Source of the DNA: Calvatia gigantea
Taxonomy: Eukaryota; Basidiomycota; Agaricomycetes; Agaricales; Lycoperdaceae
NCBI GenBank assembly: GCA_025093985.1
Contig: JACAAK010000018.1
Location: 186,001 to 250,000, forward strand
Direction: 5' to 3'
DNA: 64,000 nucleotides
Program-made: the position numbers and the translations under genes
Notes under the pieces: generated by a model
What the model was told of the DNA's origin: nothing
What the model saw: only the letters and a program-made list of their open reading frames with translations
The model's database searches: none
Shown here: piece by piece, positions 22,271 to 30,876 of the stretch
Numbering within the stretch: the first letter of the stretch is position 1
Layout of the letters: each line of letters opens with the position of its first letter

Positions 22271-24494
22271 TTATTGGAATGGTTTGAGTTTTATATGTCC
22301 TGGGGTTTTGAATTCCCATTTTCTGTCAAAGGGTTTTAATTGATGTTGCTTCCTGTATTTGTTTAGAATTGTCAAGGCATGGGAAGCTAGTTCTTCCTCT
22401 GTCTCCCAAGAGTTCTCTTCATGATTAAAGTTTTTCCACTTGACATAGTATTGGGGTGATCCGTTCTTAATTCAGTGATTAAGAATTCCTTCAATTTCAT
22501 ATTCTTCGCTTCCTTCAACTAGTTCGGGGGAAGGTAATTCCGAATTTGGTCCATGAATGTCATTTTCCAAATAAGGAGTAAGAAGGGTTGCATGGAACAT
22601 GTTGTGAATCTTCCAGTTTTTAGACAGATCTAGTCTGTAGTCTAGAGGAGAAATGACTTGTGTAATGGAATATGGTCCAAGTCGTTTTGGTGATATCTTT
22701 TTCGACTTGAATGGAAGATGTAGGTTCCATGTTTCTAGCCATACTTGTTGGCCTAGTGTAAAAGGAGAGAAGTGGGAGGTAATTCTCTGTTCTATTCGTT
22801 CAGCAGCTAGTTTATGCACTGTGATTGCTTCTCTTCTTGCTTGATCGAGTGCTTCGATCCATTCTTCCGTGGATTCTATTTTGGTTTCTTCCATAATAGT
22901 GGGTATGCCATGAGGTTTACTTCCATACATCAATTCAAATGGAGTTTGCTTTCTGTCGGAATGAGTTCTTGAATTATGTGCAAACTCGAGGGTAGGGATG
23001 TTGTCGACCCAAGTGGTAGGATTTTGAGTGCAGTATATTGATAAGTAGGCTGCAATTTCTTGATTAAACCATTCCGTTGTTCTGTCAGACTGTGGATGGA
23101 AGGCAGATGAGAATGACTGTTTAACATTAAGTCTCTTGAAAGGTGTTTTCATCGACTTTGCCATGAATCTAGGGTCTCTGTCAGAGATGATTTTGTCCAG
23201 AAGACCGAACCTGGCATAGACCTTTTCTAAAAATAGGTTGGCGATATCTTTGGCTATGGCGTTTTTTGAAGTAGGGCATAGAATTACCCCCTTTATAAGT
23301 CCATGATCCACCATGGACAGGATAGCATCAAATCCACGTGACTTTGGCAGATCCGTTAATAAATCCATTGATAATTGTGAGAATAGTCTTGTGGATTTAG
23401 TGGGTTTGATGGGTTGTAGTGGGGGGTGTGTTGGATGTCTGTTGATTTTGAATTGTTGGCATTGTGTGCATCCTTTCACATAATTTTTGACAAAGGTAAC
23501 AAGGCCTGGCCAATAGACTTCTTGTCTGGCTTGGCGGTATGTTTCTTGTTCACCTGGATGTCCGGCAGCTATGTGATCATGATATCGTTGTATGATCTTC
23601 CATTTGAGTGGAAGATCATTCAGAATAACCACTTTCCCTTCAAACGTTAATAAGTGTCTGGTTGAGGTCGGGAATAGGTTATATTTAGAATCAATTGTTT
23701 TGGATTCTTTCAATTGCAATTGTTTGAAGGCTTCGATCGATTTATTGTCATATTGAGCAGAAGAGGTGATCTCCTTCTGGAGAGAAGGGTCAATTAGGTT
23801 GATGAATAGTTCGTCTGGAAGAACTATTATTTGGTTGAGGAAAAGGTCTTCCATTAGGACTGTCACATTTTTGTTATCATCATTGTCTATTTTGTGATTG
23901 GGCCTTCTTGATAATGCGTTGGTGGCTGGGATTTTAGTTCTGGTGACGTGTTCAATTTTGAAGTTAAATCGTGATAGGAATTGAAGCCAACGGGCTTGTC
24001 TTCTGGAAATATTCTGAGGTTTCCTCCAGAATGTTAGGTTTTGGTGGTCTGTCCGAATGAGTGTTTCATGCGGGGACCCTTCTAAGTAGTGTCTCCATTC
24101 TTTGAGTGCTCAAATTATTGCTAGCAATTCTTGGTCATGAACTTCATAATTTCTTTCTGTGGGCAAGAAAGATTTTGAGAGGTAGGCAATGGGATGGCTA
24201 TTGCCGTTTGTATCTTTTTGTGTAAGGATAGCTCCGGATGCATATTTTGAGGCATCAGTTTCGATGTTGAAAGGTTTCATTTGGTCCGGCATTTGTAATA
24301 CTGGTCGTTTGGTGAATTCCAGTTTTAGTTTTGTGAAGGCATCTTGCACAGTGGGATTCCATTCGAATTTCTTTATTTTCGATAAGAGAGTATTGAGTGG
24401 TTGAGAGATGTCAGAATAATGGTGTATGAATTTCCGATAGAAGTTGCAAAATCCCATGAATTTGTGAACGTCCCAAGTTGTTTTAGGAACTAGC
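22271..24494 (-). pseudogene. Outer element pol: RT end, RNase H, integrase, chromodomain
   Basis: Begins at the nested-insertion junction with VPKTTWDVHKFMGF and NFYRKFIHHY (connection region). RNase H follows (FNIETDASKYASGAILTQ, TDHQNLTFW). A TGA at 24110-24112 replaces a Trp codon in AII-stop-ALKEWRHYL. The integrase has HDHIAAGHPGEQETYRQ and GCTQCQQ (HHCC), MDLLTD, ISDRDPRFM and NQEIAAYL (DDE). The C-terminal chromodomain, with YYVKWKNFNHEENSWE, follows a TGA at 22472-22474. The frame ends at TAA 22271-22273. About 325 codons of reverse transcriptase, including the YxDD region, are absent. Confidence 0.85.
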
Positions 24495-24801
24495 TGTTAC
24501 GACCTTAGTCGGTTTAGACCTCAGGTTGCAGCTCTGGCTAAGTCTTGAGGGCGAGTAAGGGAAAGAGAACAAAGGTGGTTAAGCGTACCGAATACAACAG
24601 GGTGTATGTACGCTTAAATACATCTAGATCTATCCGGTTGAACGGATGGAGTAACTACATGAAACGTCCGGTCAAGGCGTAGTAGTTGGTACGAGTCATA
24701 TCACCGGAGAACGCTGGACTAGAATAACTGAAACAGGTACGCAGATAGTTAGGAATGTAGAATAGCATGGAACTCGTTATGATCGGTGAAAACTCATAAC
24801 A
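24495..24801 (-). repeat. 3' LTR of the inner chromovirus
   Basis: 307 bp, TGTTACGACC to ACTCATAACA on the plus strand. Differs from 30570-30876 at four positions. Confidence 0.95.
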
Positions 24802-24815
24802 ATACCCTCCGATTA
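24802..24815 (-). promoter_or_regulatory. Polypurine tract of the inner chromovirus
   Basis: The minus strand reads AATCGGAGGGTAT just before the LTR. The decayed copy has AATCGGGGGGTAT in the same place (10431-10443). Confidence 0.75.
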
Positions 24816-24819
24816 GACT

Positions 24820-25806
24820 TCATGCCTCAGGAAGTTCGTCGAACTCTCCATTGACTACGGCTGCGGCGAGGGCTTTCTTGGTGGCCCCAATGAGGTACTT
24901 TCCTTCGTTGGAGCATGCGAAGAAGACGGGCAAGTGGCTGCGGCCATCTTGACGGATAGGGACTGGGACTCTGTTGAAGGGGAACTCGGTGATGGTTGAG
25001 TTGTCCCAATAGCTCTTGACTATCGCATTCCAATAATGTTGGTCCTTTTCTTGGCCTGGTAGTACACTGCGAAATCTTGTTGGTGGGAGAAAAACCGACA
25101 CGATCTGTGGTGGGGTGATGGTCTTTATGAATCGTCGGAGTGCATTGACTTCCTCCTTCATTGAGACGGTGGTTTCTTCATCCATGGGCGTGTCTGCTCG
25201 TTTGGTTGGTGGGGAACGGATGGTGGTGTGTAGGTCAGCGAGAGTGATTCCGATGCGCGTAACGAGTTGATCGATGTCTGGGTCTTCTGTGGTTTTGTCG
25301 CGTCCTAGTAAGTTCATAGCGACGTCTGCGAGTTCTAGGAAGATGTCGGCGATATCGAGGTGGTTGAATACTTCTAGAGCGAGGTCAACACGACTCTGAA
25401 GGCTATGAACTCGATTCTGTTCGCTAGGTGTGAGGGTGGATAATTCTAACGCGCAGAAGATGGCGGGAATGTGTTGGCTAGTGGAGGATGATGCGTTGGC
25501 AAATCCGGCGTACATGTCCGCGAAGGTGATGCAAGCGGTAGCGAGGGTGATGTGGCGGTTTACTGCGAGTCGTTTGTTTTGGGCCGTGATTGTTTCTACT
25601 TCATCGTTTGTGGCTTTGTTGACATCTTTGAGGAGGGCCTCAAGGAGTCCTTGTGCTGGGGACGGGGTGGTTGCGAGGTTGTAATGGGTGCCTTGGGGTG
25701 CGGGTGCTTGGCTATTGCCTGGTTTTGGGAGAGGGACTGAGGAGATTGTGGTTGGGTTGGGGTGGACGAGGGAGCTGATAGAGATGCGGTTGGCTTGGGA
25801 GGACAT
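24820..25806 (-). CDS. Third ORF of the chromovirus, unknown function
   Basis: 328 residues starting MSSQANRISISSLVHP. I recognise no domain. The N-terminal 45 residues are Pro/Ser/Thr-rich. Residues about 50-210 look helical (LLEALLKDVNKATNDEVET, IFLELADVAMNLLG), with an acidic MDEETTVSMKEEVN and a conserved TITPPQIVSVFLPPTRF. The C-terminal part has QHYWNAIVKSYWDN and a basic GATKKALAAA. No signal peptide, transmembrane helix or Cys cluster is visible, so it is not an obvious envelope protein. The ATG follows the pol TAG by six bases and is in frame with pol, so expression by readthrough or reinitiation is possible. The decayed relative (9435-10418) keeps the same protein and the same junction. 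Confidence 0.85.
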   Translation of the reverse strand: MSSQANRISISSLVHPNPTTISSVPLPKPGNSQAPAPQGTHYNLATTPSPAQGLLEALLKDVNKATNDEVETITAQNKRLAVNRHITLATACITFADMYAGFANASSSTSQHIPAIFCALELSTLTPSEQNRVHSLQSRVDLALEVFNHLDIADIFLELADVAMNLLGRDKTTEDPDIDQLVTRIGITLADLHTTIRSPPTKRADTPMDEETTVSMKEEVNALRRFIKTITPPQIVSVFLPPTRFRSVLPGQEKDQHYWNAIVKSYWDNSTITEFPFNRVPVPIRQDGRSHLPVFFACSNEGKYLIGATKKALAAAVVNGEFDELPEA

Positions 25807-25812
25807 GTTTGG

Positions 25813-28800
25813 CTAGTATCTTTGTCTGGGGTTTGACTTGACTGATGTTTTTCTGGATTTCTTGCCCCCCTTTTTATAGGTATCCTCCGGATGCCTTTTG
25901 TGGTACTCCGCTATCGCATCTTGGGCGTTTTGTAGGTTTGACTCCGCTGTCCACGTATCTTCTTCGTTGCTATATCCTTTCCAGTGTATGAGGAATTGAT
26001 ATCCCCTTCCTCTTCGTCGTTTTCCTCGGACTTCTTCTACTTCGTATTCTTCCTCGTTGTTGATGATCATTGGTTCGGGCGCTGGTGCCTCTTTCTGGAT
26101 GTGGAATGATGTCCTTTGTGCCGGCGTTAGCAGTTGTTCGTTAAACACATCATGGATGGCCCATCCTTCTGGTATCGCCAGCCGATACGCCGCTTCCCCT
26201 ATCTTTTCCTTAATTCGGAAAGGCCCATACCTTTTTTGGCCTAGCTTCTTTGATGACTGATTGGTATGGATGTTGGTGTTTTCTAGCCATACTTCATCAT
26301 TGATCTGATATGTCCTCGTGTTTATCTTGCTATTATCATGTGTCCGTTTCATCTTTTCTTGATATGATCGTAGTGCGGAAGTGGCATTGTTTCTTGCATT
26401 CTGGAGCTGTTTTAGGAACTCCATACTGCTAGGGTTGTTCGTCGTTCCGTTTTCCTTTCCTTTCCAGGGGTGCCTTCCGTAGTTCAGGTAGAACGGTGTT
26501 ATCTGAGTGCCGCTGTGTTTCTTGTCGTTGTATTGGAATTCGGCCATGGGTAGCCATTTTGCCCAGTCGTTTTGGTCGTAGTTACAGTATATCCTCAGGT
26601 ATGTTTCGACTTCTCTGTTAATCCTTTCGGTCTGTCCGTCGGTCTGTGGGTGATAGGCCGTTGATAGGTTTCGTTCTATCCCTAGTCCTTTGAACAGTTC
26701 GCCGGTGAATTCGGATGCAAACTGTGGTCCTCGGTCACTAAGGACTTTCCTCGGTATTCCGTGGAGCTTCCATATTTCGTCTCGGTAGTGCTGTGCTAGT
26801 TCTTTTGAGGAAACGTCCGTCCTTGTCGCTATGAGCCATATCATTTTTGAGAATCGGTCGACAATAACTAGGATAGCGTCCTTTCCCTCTGATTCGGGTA
26901 GTGGTCTGATGAGGTCGATGCTCACTTCTTCCCATGGACCATTGGGGATGGGAAGCGGATGCAAAGGTGTCTTCAGAGGTGTCTTGCGTGGCTTATTTCG
27001 TTGACAATTCTGGCATCCCTTGATGTACTTTTGAACGTCCGTTCGAATTGCTGGCCACCAGTAGTCTCTGGTTACCAATTCGATCATTCGGTGTTGTCCC
27101 GGGTGTCCTGCGTCAGGGGCATCGTGGTATTGGTGTAGTATTTCTTCTCTGAGTGTCGGTTCGGGTGGTACGTACATGCTGGCATTTTTGTAGATTATTC
27201 CATCGTGTTCGGTGATGTCGGGGTCGTGGTCGCGTATTTTTTGAATGATGGCCGTTTCTCGTCCTTTGTTCGCCTTGATTCGTTCCTTGAGGGTGGGTTC
27301 CATAAACAATTCGGCGCGGAGTAAGATGGTCCCTTCTGATGGTCCGTCGTTCGTTAGCCAGGTGTCTCGGATCATGGTGACTAGTTTCTCTTCTCCCTGT
27401 TCTGGTTCTTGGTAGATTCTGGAGAGGAGATCCGCTTTTGTGTTTGTCTTTCCTGGTACATGGCGCAGTGTAAAGTCATAATCTTGTAGCCGTAGGTACC
27501 ATCTCGCTTGTCGGCCGTTTAGTTTTTGGGGTTCTCTGTAGTATTTCAGGTTTTCATGGTCGGTCCAAATTTCGAATTTCTCTTCTGCGTCTAGTAGGTA
27601 ATGTCGCCATTCCTTTAGTGCATGCATGATGGCCAACAGTTCTTTGTCGTAGATTTCATAATTTCGTTCTGCGGGTGATAGTGTGCACGATGTGAATGCG
27701 ATTGGATGCCATTTCGAATTTTGTTCCTGCGAGAGTACACCTCCCAGTGCGTAGTTTGATGCATCGACTTCTACCCGGAATTGACCTTTTCTCTGGGGTA
27801 GTGTTAAGGTGGGTTCCTCTGTGATTCGTTGCTTTAGCTCGTTAAACGCCGATTGTTGTTCCTCCTTCCATTCCCACTCCTCTGAACCCTTCAGTTTGTT
27901 CAGTGGGGCCGCTATCTTGCTGAAGTTCTTTATGAATCGGCGGTAGTAGTTGGCGAATCCAAGGAATCTTTCTACTCCTTTTTTGTTGTGCGGTTGGGGC
28001 CATTCTCGTACCGATTTCACCTTTTCGGCTTCCATTTCAATGCGTCCGTGTCCTACCGTTACTCCTAGCATTGGGATTTCCTCGGCGTCAAAGATGCATT
28101 TGGATCGTTTGAAGCACAGGTTGTGTTCGGCTGCTCTTTCTAGGAATCGGATGGTTCGTTCTTGTAATTGCTCTTTGGTGTCTCCCGGGATTGCGAAGTC
28201 GTCCATATAGTTCACTATGTCTCCGTCCCGTAACAGGTCTCGGAAGATGCTCGCCATCATTCTTGAGAATGTTCCAGGTGAATTGCTAAGACCGAAAAAC
28301 ATTACTGTAGGTTCGAATAGTCCTTCATTGGTTAGGAAGGCTGCTTTCCACTCATCTCCTTCCTTGATTCGGACGTTGTTGTAACCCCAAATGATGTCTA
28401 GTTTGTTGAAATATTTGGCCTTCCCTAGTTTGTCAATGACTTCCCCGATTCGAGGTAGCGGTGTTTTATCCTTGATGACTACGTTATTCAATCGTCGGTA
28501 ATCTTGAATGAGTCGTTTTGAGCCATCCTTTTTTGGGATGAAAAAGGTAGGCGCAGCATATGGCGATTTCGATGGTCGTATTCGTCCTGACTCAAGGTTT
28601 TCTTTAACAAATGTTTTGAGCTCGTCTTGTTCCTTGATTGTCATGTTGTAAGTTCCTGCATTGATTTCCTTGGGTGCGTCTTCTGTTAGAATTATCTCGT
28701 GGTCCCATTCTGTTCGTTTAGGTAGTTTGTCGAATGTAGTTTTGTTGAATAAATGTGTGAATGGCCGTACGTAGTCTGGCAGGTCCGATGGTTCGGTAGG

Positions 28801-29385
28801 GTCGGGTTCTTCTTCCTCTTCCCATATATCCTCGGTGGTGGTCATGCTTCGGATTTTGTTCGCTACCTGGATATTCTGGTGTGGGACTTTGCAGTCCTTT
28901 GGGCATCGATTGAACTTTATTTCTCCCGTTCGCCAGTTTACTTCCGGGTTGTGTTTGATGAGCCAGTCGTGTCCTAGGAATACTTCCGCTCTGTCTTGGA
29001 GTTGTACGACCGACGCTTCGATTGTTTCTTTGTGTCCTTCAATTTCCATTTGTATAGTTGCCTTTTCCGTGACCTTTCCTCCTTGGTTTGCCGTGCCATC
29101 CGCGTTAAGTATCGTGATTTCTTGTCCTAATTTTTCCGTGGGGATTTTTTCTTCATCTACCAGTCTTTTGCTGATGCTACTGGTGGTGCATCCTGAGTCG
29201 ACTATAGTGTTTACTGTTATCCTTTTTGTCGGGGTTTGGATTTTTCCTTTTAGGTTTAGTTCGCGCTTTCGTTTCTGAGGAATCGTGTAATATTCTTCTG
29301 ATATCCTAGATACAAGTTTCTTGACTCTCGAGACAGCGCCTACTCGGAGTCTCCGGAAAAATCCTGGTGTTCCTCTGGCTTTGCT
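25813..29385 (-). CDS. pol: Chromovirus Pol (protease, RT, RNase H, integrase, chromodomain)
   Basis: The frame is open from 29385 and its first in-frame ATG is at 29049, so it is probably made only as a Gag-Pol fusion by -1 frameshifting. The protease has VDSGCTT (active-site D at about 29199) and FLGHDWLIKHNPEVNW. The reverse transcriptase has KKDGSKRLIQDYRRLN, FFGLSNSPGTF and YMDD (28198-28209, residue 281 counted from the ATG). RNase H has VDASNYALGGVLSQ and TDHENLKYY. The integrase has the HHCC site ending GCQNCQ, then SIDLIRPL, LSDRGPQF and RINREVE as the D, D, E parts. The chromodomain (EEYEVEEV, then GYQFLIHWKGYSNEEDTW) can direct integration to marked heterochromatin in this class. 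No internal stop is present. Confidence 0.95.
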   Translation of the reverse strand, partial: SKARGTPGFFRRLRVGAVSRVKKLVSRISEEYYTIPQKRKRELNLKGKIQTPTKRITVNTIVDSGCTTSSISKRLVDEEKIPTEKLGQEITILNADGTANQGGKVTEKATIQMEIEGHKETIEASVVQLQDRAEVFLGHDWLIKHNPEVNWRTGEIKFNRCPKDCKVPHQNIQVANKIRSMTTTEDIWEEEEEPDPTEPSDLPDYVRPFTHLFNKTTFDKLPKRTEWDHEIILTEDAPKEINAGTYNMTIKEQDELKTFVKENLESGRIRPSKSPYAAPTFFIPKKDGSKRLIQDYRRLNNVVIKDKTPLPRIGEVIDKLGKAKYFNKLDIIWGYNNVRIKEGDEWKAAFLTNEGLFEPTVMFFGLSNSPGTFSRMMASIFRDLLRDGDIVNYMDDFAIPGDTKEQLQERTIRFLERAAEHNLCFKRSKCIFDAEEIPMLGVTVGHGRIEMEAEKVKSVREWPQPHNKKGVERFLGFANYYRRFIKNFSKIAAPLNKLKGSEEWEWKEEQQSAFNELKQRITEEPTLTLPQRKGQFRVEVDASNYALGGVLSQEQNSKWHPIAFTSCTLSPAERNYEIYDKELLAIMHALKEWRHYLLDAEEKFEIWTDHENLKYYREPQKLNGRQARWYLRLQDYDFTLRHVPGKTNTKADLLSRIYQEPEQGEEKLVTMIRDTWLTNDGPSEGTILLRAELFMEPTLKERIKANKGRETAIIQKIRDHDPDITEHDGIIYKNASMYVPPEPTLREEILHQYHDAPDAGHPGQHRMIELVTRDYWWPAIRTDVQKYIKGCQNCQRNKPRKTPLKTPLHPLPIPNGPWEEVSIDLIRPLPESEGKDAILVIVDRFSKMIWLIATRTDVSSKELAQHYRDEIWKLHGIPRKVLSDRGPQFASEFTGELFKGLGIERNLSTAYHPQTDGQTERINREVETYLRIYCNYDQNDWAKWLPMAEFQYNDKKHSGTQITPFYLNYGRHPWKGKENGTTNNPSSMEFLKQLQNARNNATSALRSYQEKMKRTHDNSKINTRTYQINDEVWLENTNIHTNQSSKKLGQKRYGPFRIKEKIGEAAYRLAIPEGWAIHDVFNEQLLTPAQRTSFHIQKEAPAPEPMIINNEEEYEVEEVRGKRRRGRGYQFLIHWKGYSNEEDTWTAESNLQNAQDAIAEYHKRHPEDTYKKGGKKSRKTSVKSNPRQRY

Positions 29386-30488
29386 TCATCCATTGCTCGG
29401 ATTTGTACTTTCTTCGGCGCAGTGCATGCTTTGGCTATGTGTCCGATTTTGCCGCAGTTGTAGCATGTTAGCCCTTTGGGTTTCTTGCAATCTTTGGACA
29501 TGTGTCCGAATATTCCGCAGTTGTAGCATTTGGGTTCTCCTTTCGCATTGAACACATGTCGCCTGCTTCCTATCTCCATGGGTTCTCCCATTCCTCCATA
29601 AGTAGTTCCCGAGTTGGTTTTCTTATCTCCTCGGTATTCGGATGCTTCGTATCCTTGTCCAACTGCTAGTATAGCCTCTTTCCATTCTGGGTATGTATCG
29701 GGTCGTGCGGCTGGAGGGTAGCCTGTGATGGTGTGGATAATGTCTTGTCGGGCGTTTTTTCGCAACAGGAACATGGCGTGTCGGTTGTCAGTTTTTGCCT
29801 TGTTTTTTAGTACCTCAAATTCGATGAGGTAGTCGGCCGTGTTCCTATTCCCCTGTTTGAATTTTTCAATCTGCCATTCCGCTTTCGCGTTCATAGCATC
29901 ATCTGAGAAGGTCCGTTTGAATTCTTCTGCGAAGACTTTCCAGTCCACAGAGTCTTCCCCTTCCAAAATTTGTGGCGCTTTCATTGCTGCATATGCTCCT
30001 GCTGTTCCTCCTCTCAGTCTGGCCAAGACTGCTATAGCTCTATCATCTGCCGTACTGACTTTGTTGAATTTCATGAAGAGTGTCATGGCTCTCCACCAGT
30101 CGTCGAACTTGGTTCGTGTTCCATCAAAGAACCCTGGGTCGGGCACAAGTCCCTTTGTGCTAGGGGCTGTGGTGGGTGCGGTATTGTCTGTCATTACCGA
30201 GGCTCCTGATTCTGATTCTGTTTCGGTGTCTTGGTTCTCCTGTTGTCCTAACTGTTCTTCTGCTATGTCGAGTTCATCGAAGAGTTCTGATATAACTGCT
30301 TCTACTCCTGTTGGGTTTACTCCTTGTGTGGTTTCTCCGGGTTCGTTGTCTGTTACAACTGTCTCTGGTACAGGTACTTCAGGGTTCCCTGCTTCTTCGT
30401 CTGATGACTCGGTTTCACTGTCTGTTTCAAGTTCGTCGTCTGTAACTTCGAGCTGCGGTTCTCTGTATTCGTCGGGGTTCGAGCTCAT
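29340..30488 (-). CDS. gag: Chromovirus Gag with two zinc knuckles
   Basis: 382 residues. The N-terminal quarter is acidic and disordered (TDDELETDSETESSDEEAG). The central part (GFFDGTRTKFDDWWRAM, KFKQGNRNTADYLIEFEVL) matches the retrotransposon capsid family. The C-terminus has two CX2CX4HX4C knuckles, CYNCGIFGHMSKDC and CYNCGKIGHIAKAC, for RNA packaging. The frame ends with TAG at 29340-29342, inside an overlap of about 46 bp with the pol frame. Confidence 0.95.
   Translation of the reverse strand: MSSNPDEYREPQLEVTDDELETDSETESSDEEAGNPEVPVPETVVTDNEPGETTQGVNPTGVEAVISELFDELDIAEEQLGQQENQDTETESESGASVMTDNTAPTTAPSTKGLVPDPGFFDGTRTKFDDWWRAMTLFMKFNKVSTADDRAIAVLARLRGGTAGAYAAMKAPQILEGEDSVDWKVFAEEFKRTFSDDAMNAKAEWQIEKFKQGNRNTADYLIEFEVLKNKAKTDNRHAMFLLRKNARQDIIHTITGYPPAARPDTYPEWKEAILAVGQGYEASEYRGDKKTNSGTTYGGMGEPMEIGSRRHVFNAKGEPKCYNCGIFGHMSKDCKKPKGLTCYNCGKIGHIAKACTAPKKVQIRAMDEAKPEEHQDFSGDSE
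29358..29364 (-). promoter_or_regulatory. Candidate -1 ribosomal frameshift site GGATTTT
   Basis: In the gag frame the minus strand reads CAG-GAT-TTT-TCC. The heptamer G-GAT-TTT has the X-XXY-YYZ-like form known to shift in some RNA viruses. It lies in the short gag/pol overlap (29340-29385), and a -1 slip there continues into GGA-TTT-TTC-CGG of pol. Confidence 0.6.
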
Positions 30489-30569
30489 ATAATGGCTCCT
30501 GGGTTCGTCGTGGTTCGAGTCTTTTCCAACTCTGTCTCCTGCAAGGTGAGGTGATGACGCTTAACCAAA

Positions 30570-30876
30570 TGTTACGACCTTAGTCGGTTTAGACCTCAGG
30601 TTGCAGCTCTGGCTAAGTCTTGAGGGCAAGTAAGGGAAAGAGAACAAAGGTGGTTAAGCGTACCGAATACAACAGGGTGTATGTACGCTTAAATACATCT
30701 AGATCTATCCAGTTGAACGGATGGAGTAACTACATGAAACGTCCGGTCAAGGCGTAGTAGTTGGTACGAGTCATATCACCGGAGAACGCTGGACTAGAAT
30801 AACTGAAACAGGTACACAGATAGTTAGGAATGTAGAATAGCACGGAACTCGTTATGATCGGTGAAAACTCATAACA
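30570..30876 (-). repeat. 5' LTR of the inner chromovirus
   Basis: 307 bp. The interior next to it (minus strand TTGGTTAAGCGTCATC) is the expected primer-site position and begins with TGG one or two bases in, but I cannot assign the tRNA. Confidence 0.95.

Larger units (their letters stand above)
24495..30876 (-). mobile_element. Intact-looking Ty3/gypsy chromovirus with a third ORF
   Basis: 6,382 bp with 307-bp LTRs that differ at four sites (all transitions). On the minus strand it reads LTR, short leader, gag, pol in the -1 frame, third ORF, polypurine tract, LTR, with almost no non-coding DNA. All three ORFs are open, so it could be active. Flanking 5-mers do not match (CTAGC left, GTTTT right), unlike every other complete insertion here, and about 1 kb of the host element is missing at the junction. 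Confidence 0.92.

Noticed and set aside
24820..25806. Third ORF of the chromovirus as an envelope gene
   Set aside because: Position fits, but there is no signal peptide, transmembrane helix or cleavage-like site, so I did not call it env.
29839..30492. 217-codon plus-strand ORF opposite gag
   Set aside because: Serine-rich mirror of the acidic Gag N-terminus; the gag frame has capsid and zinc-knuckle motifs.
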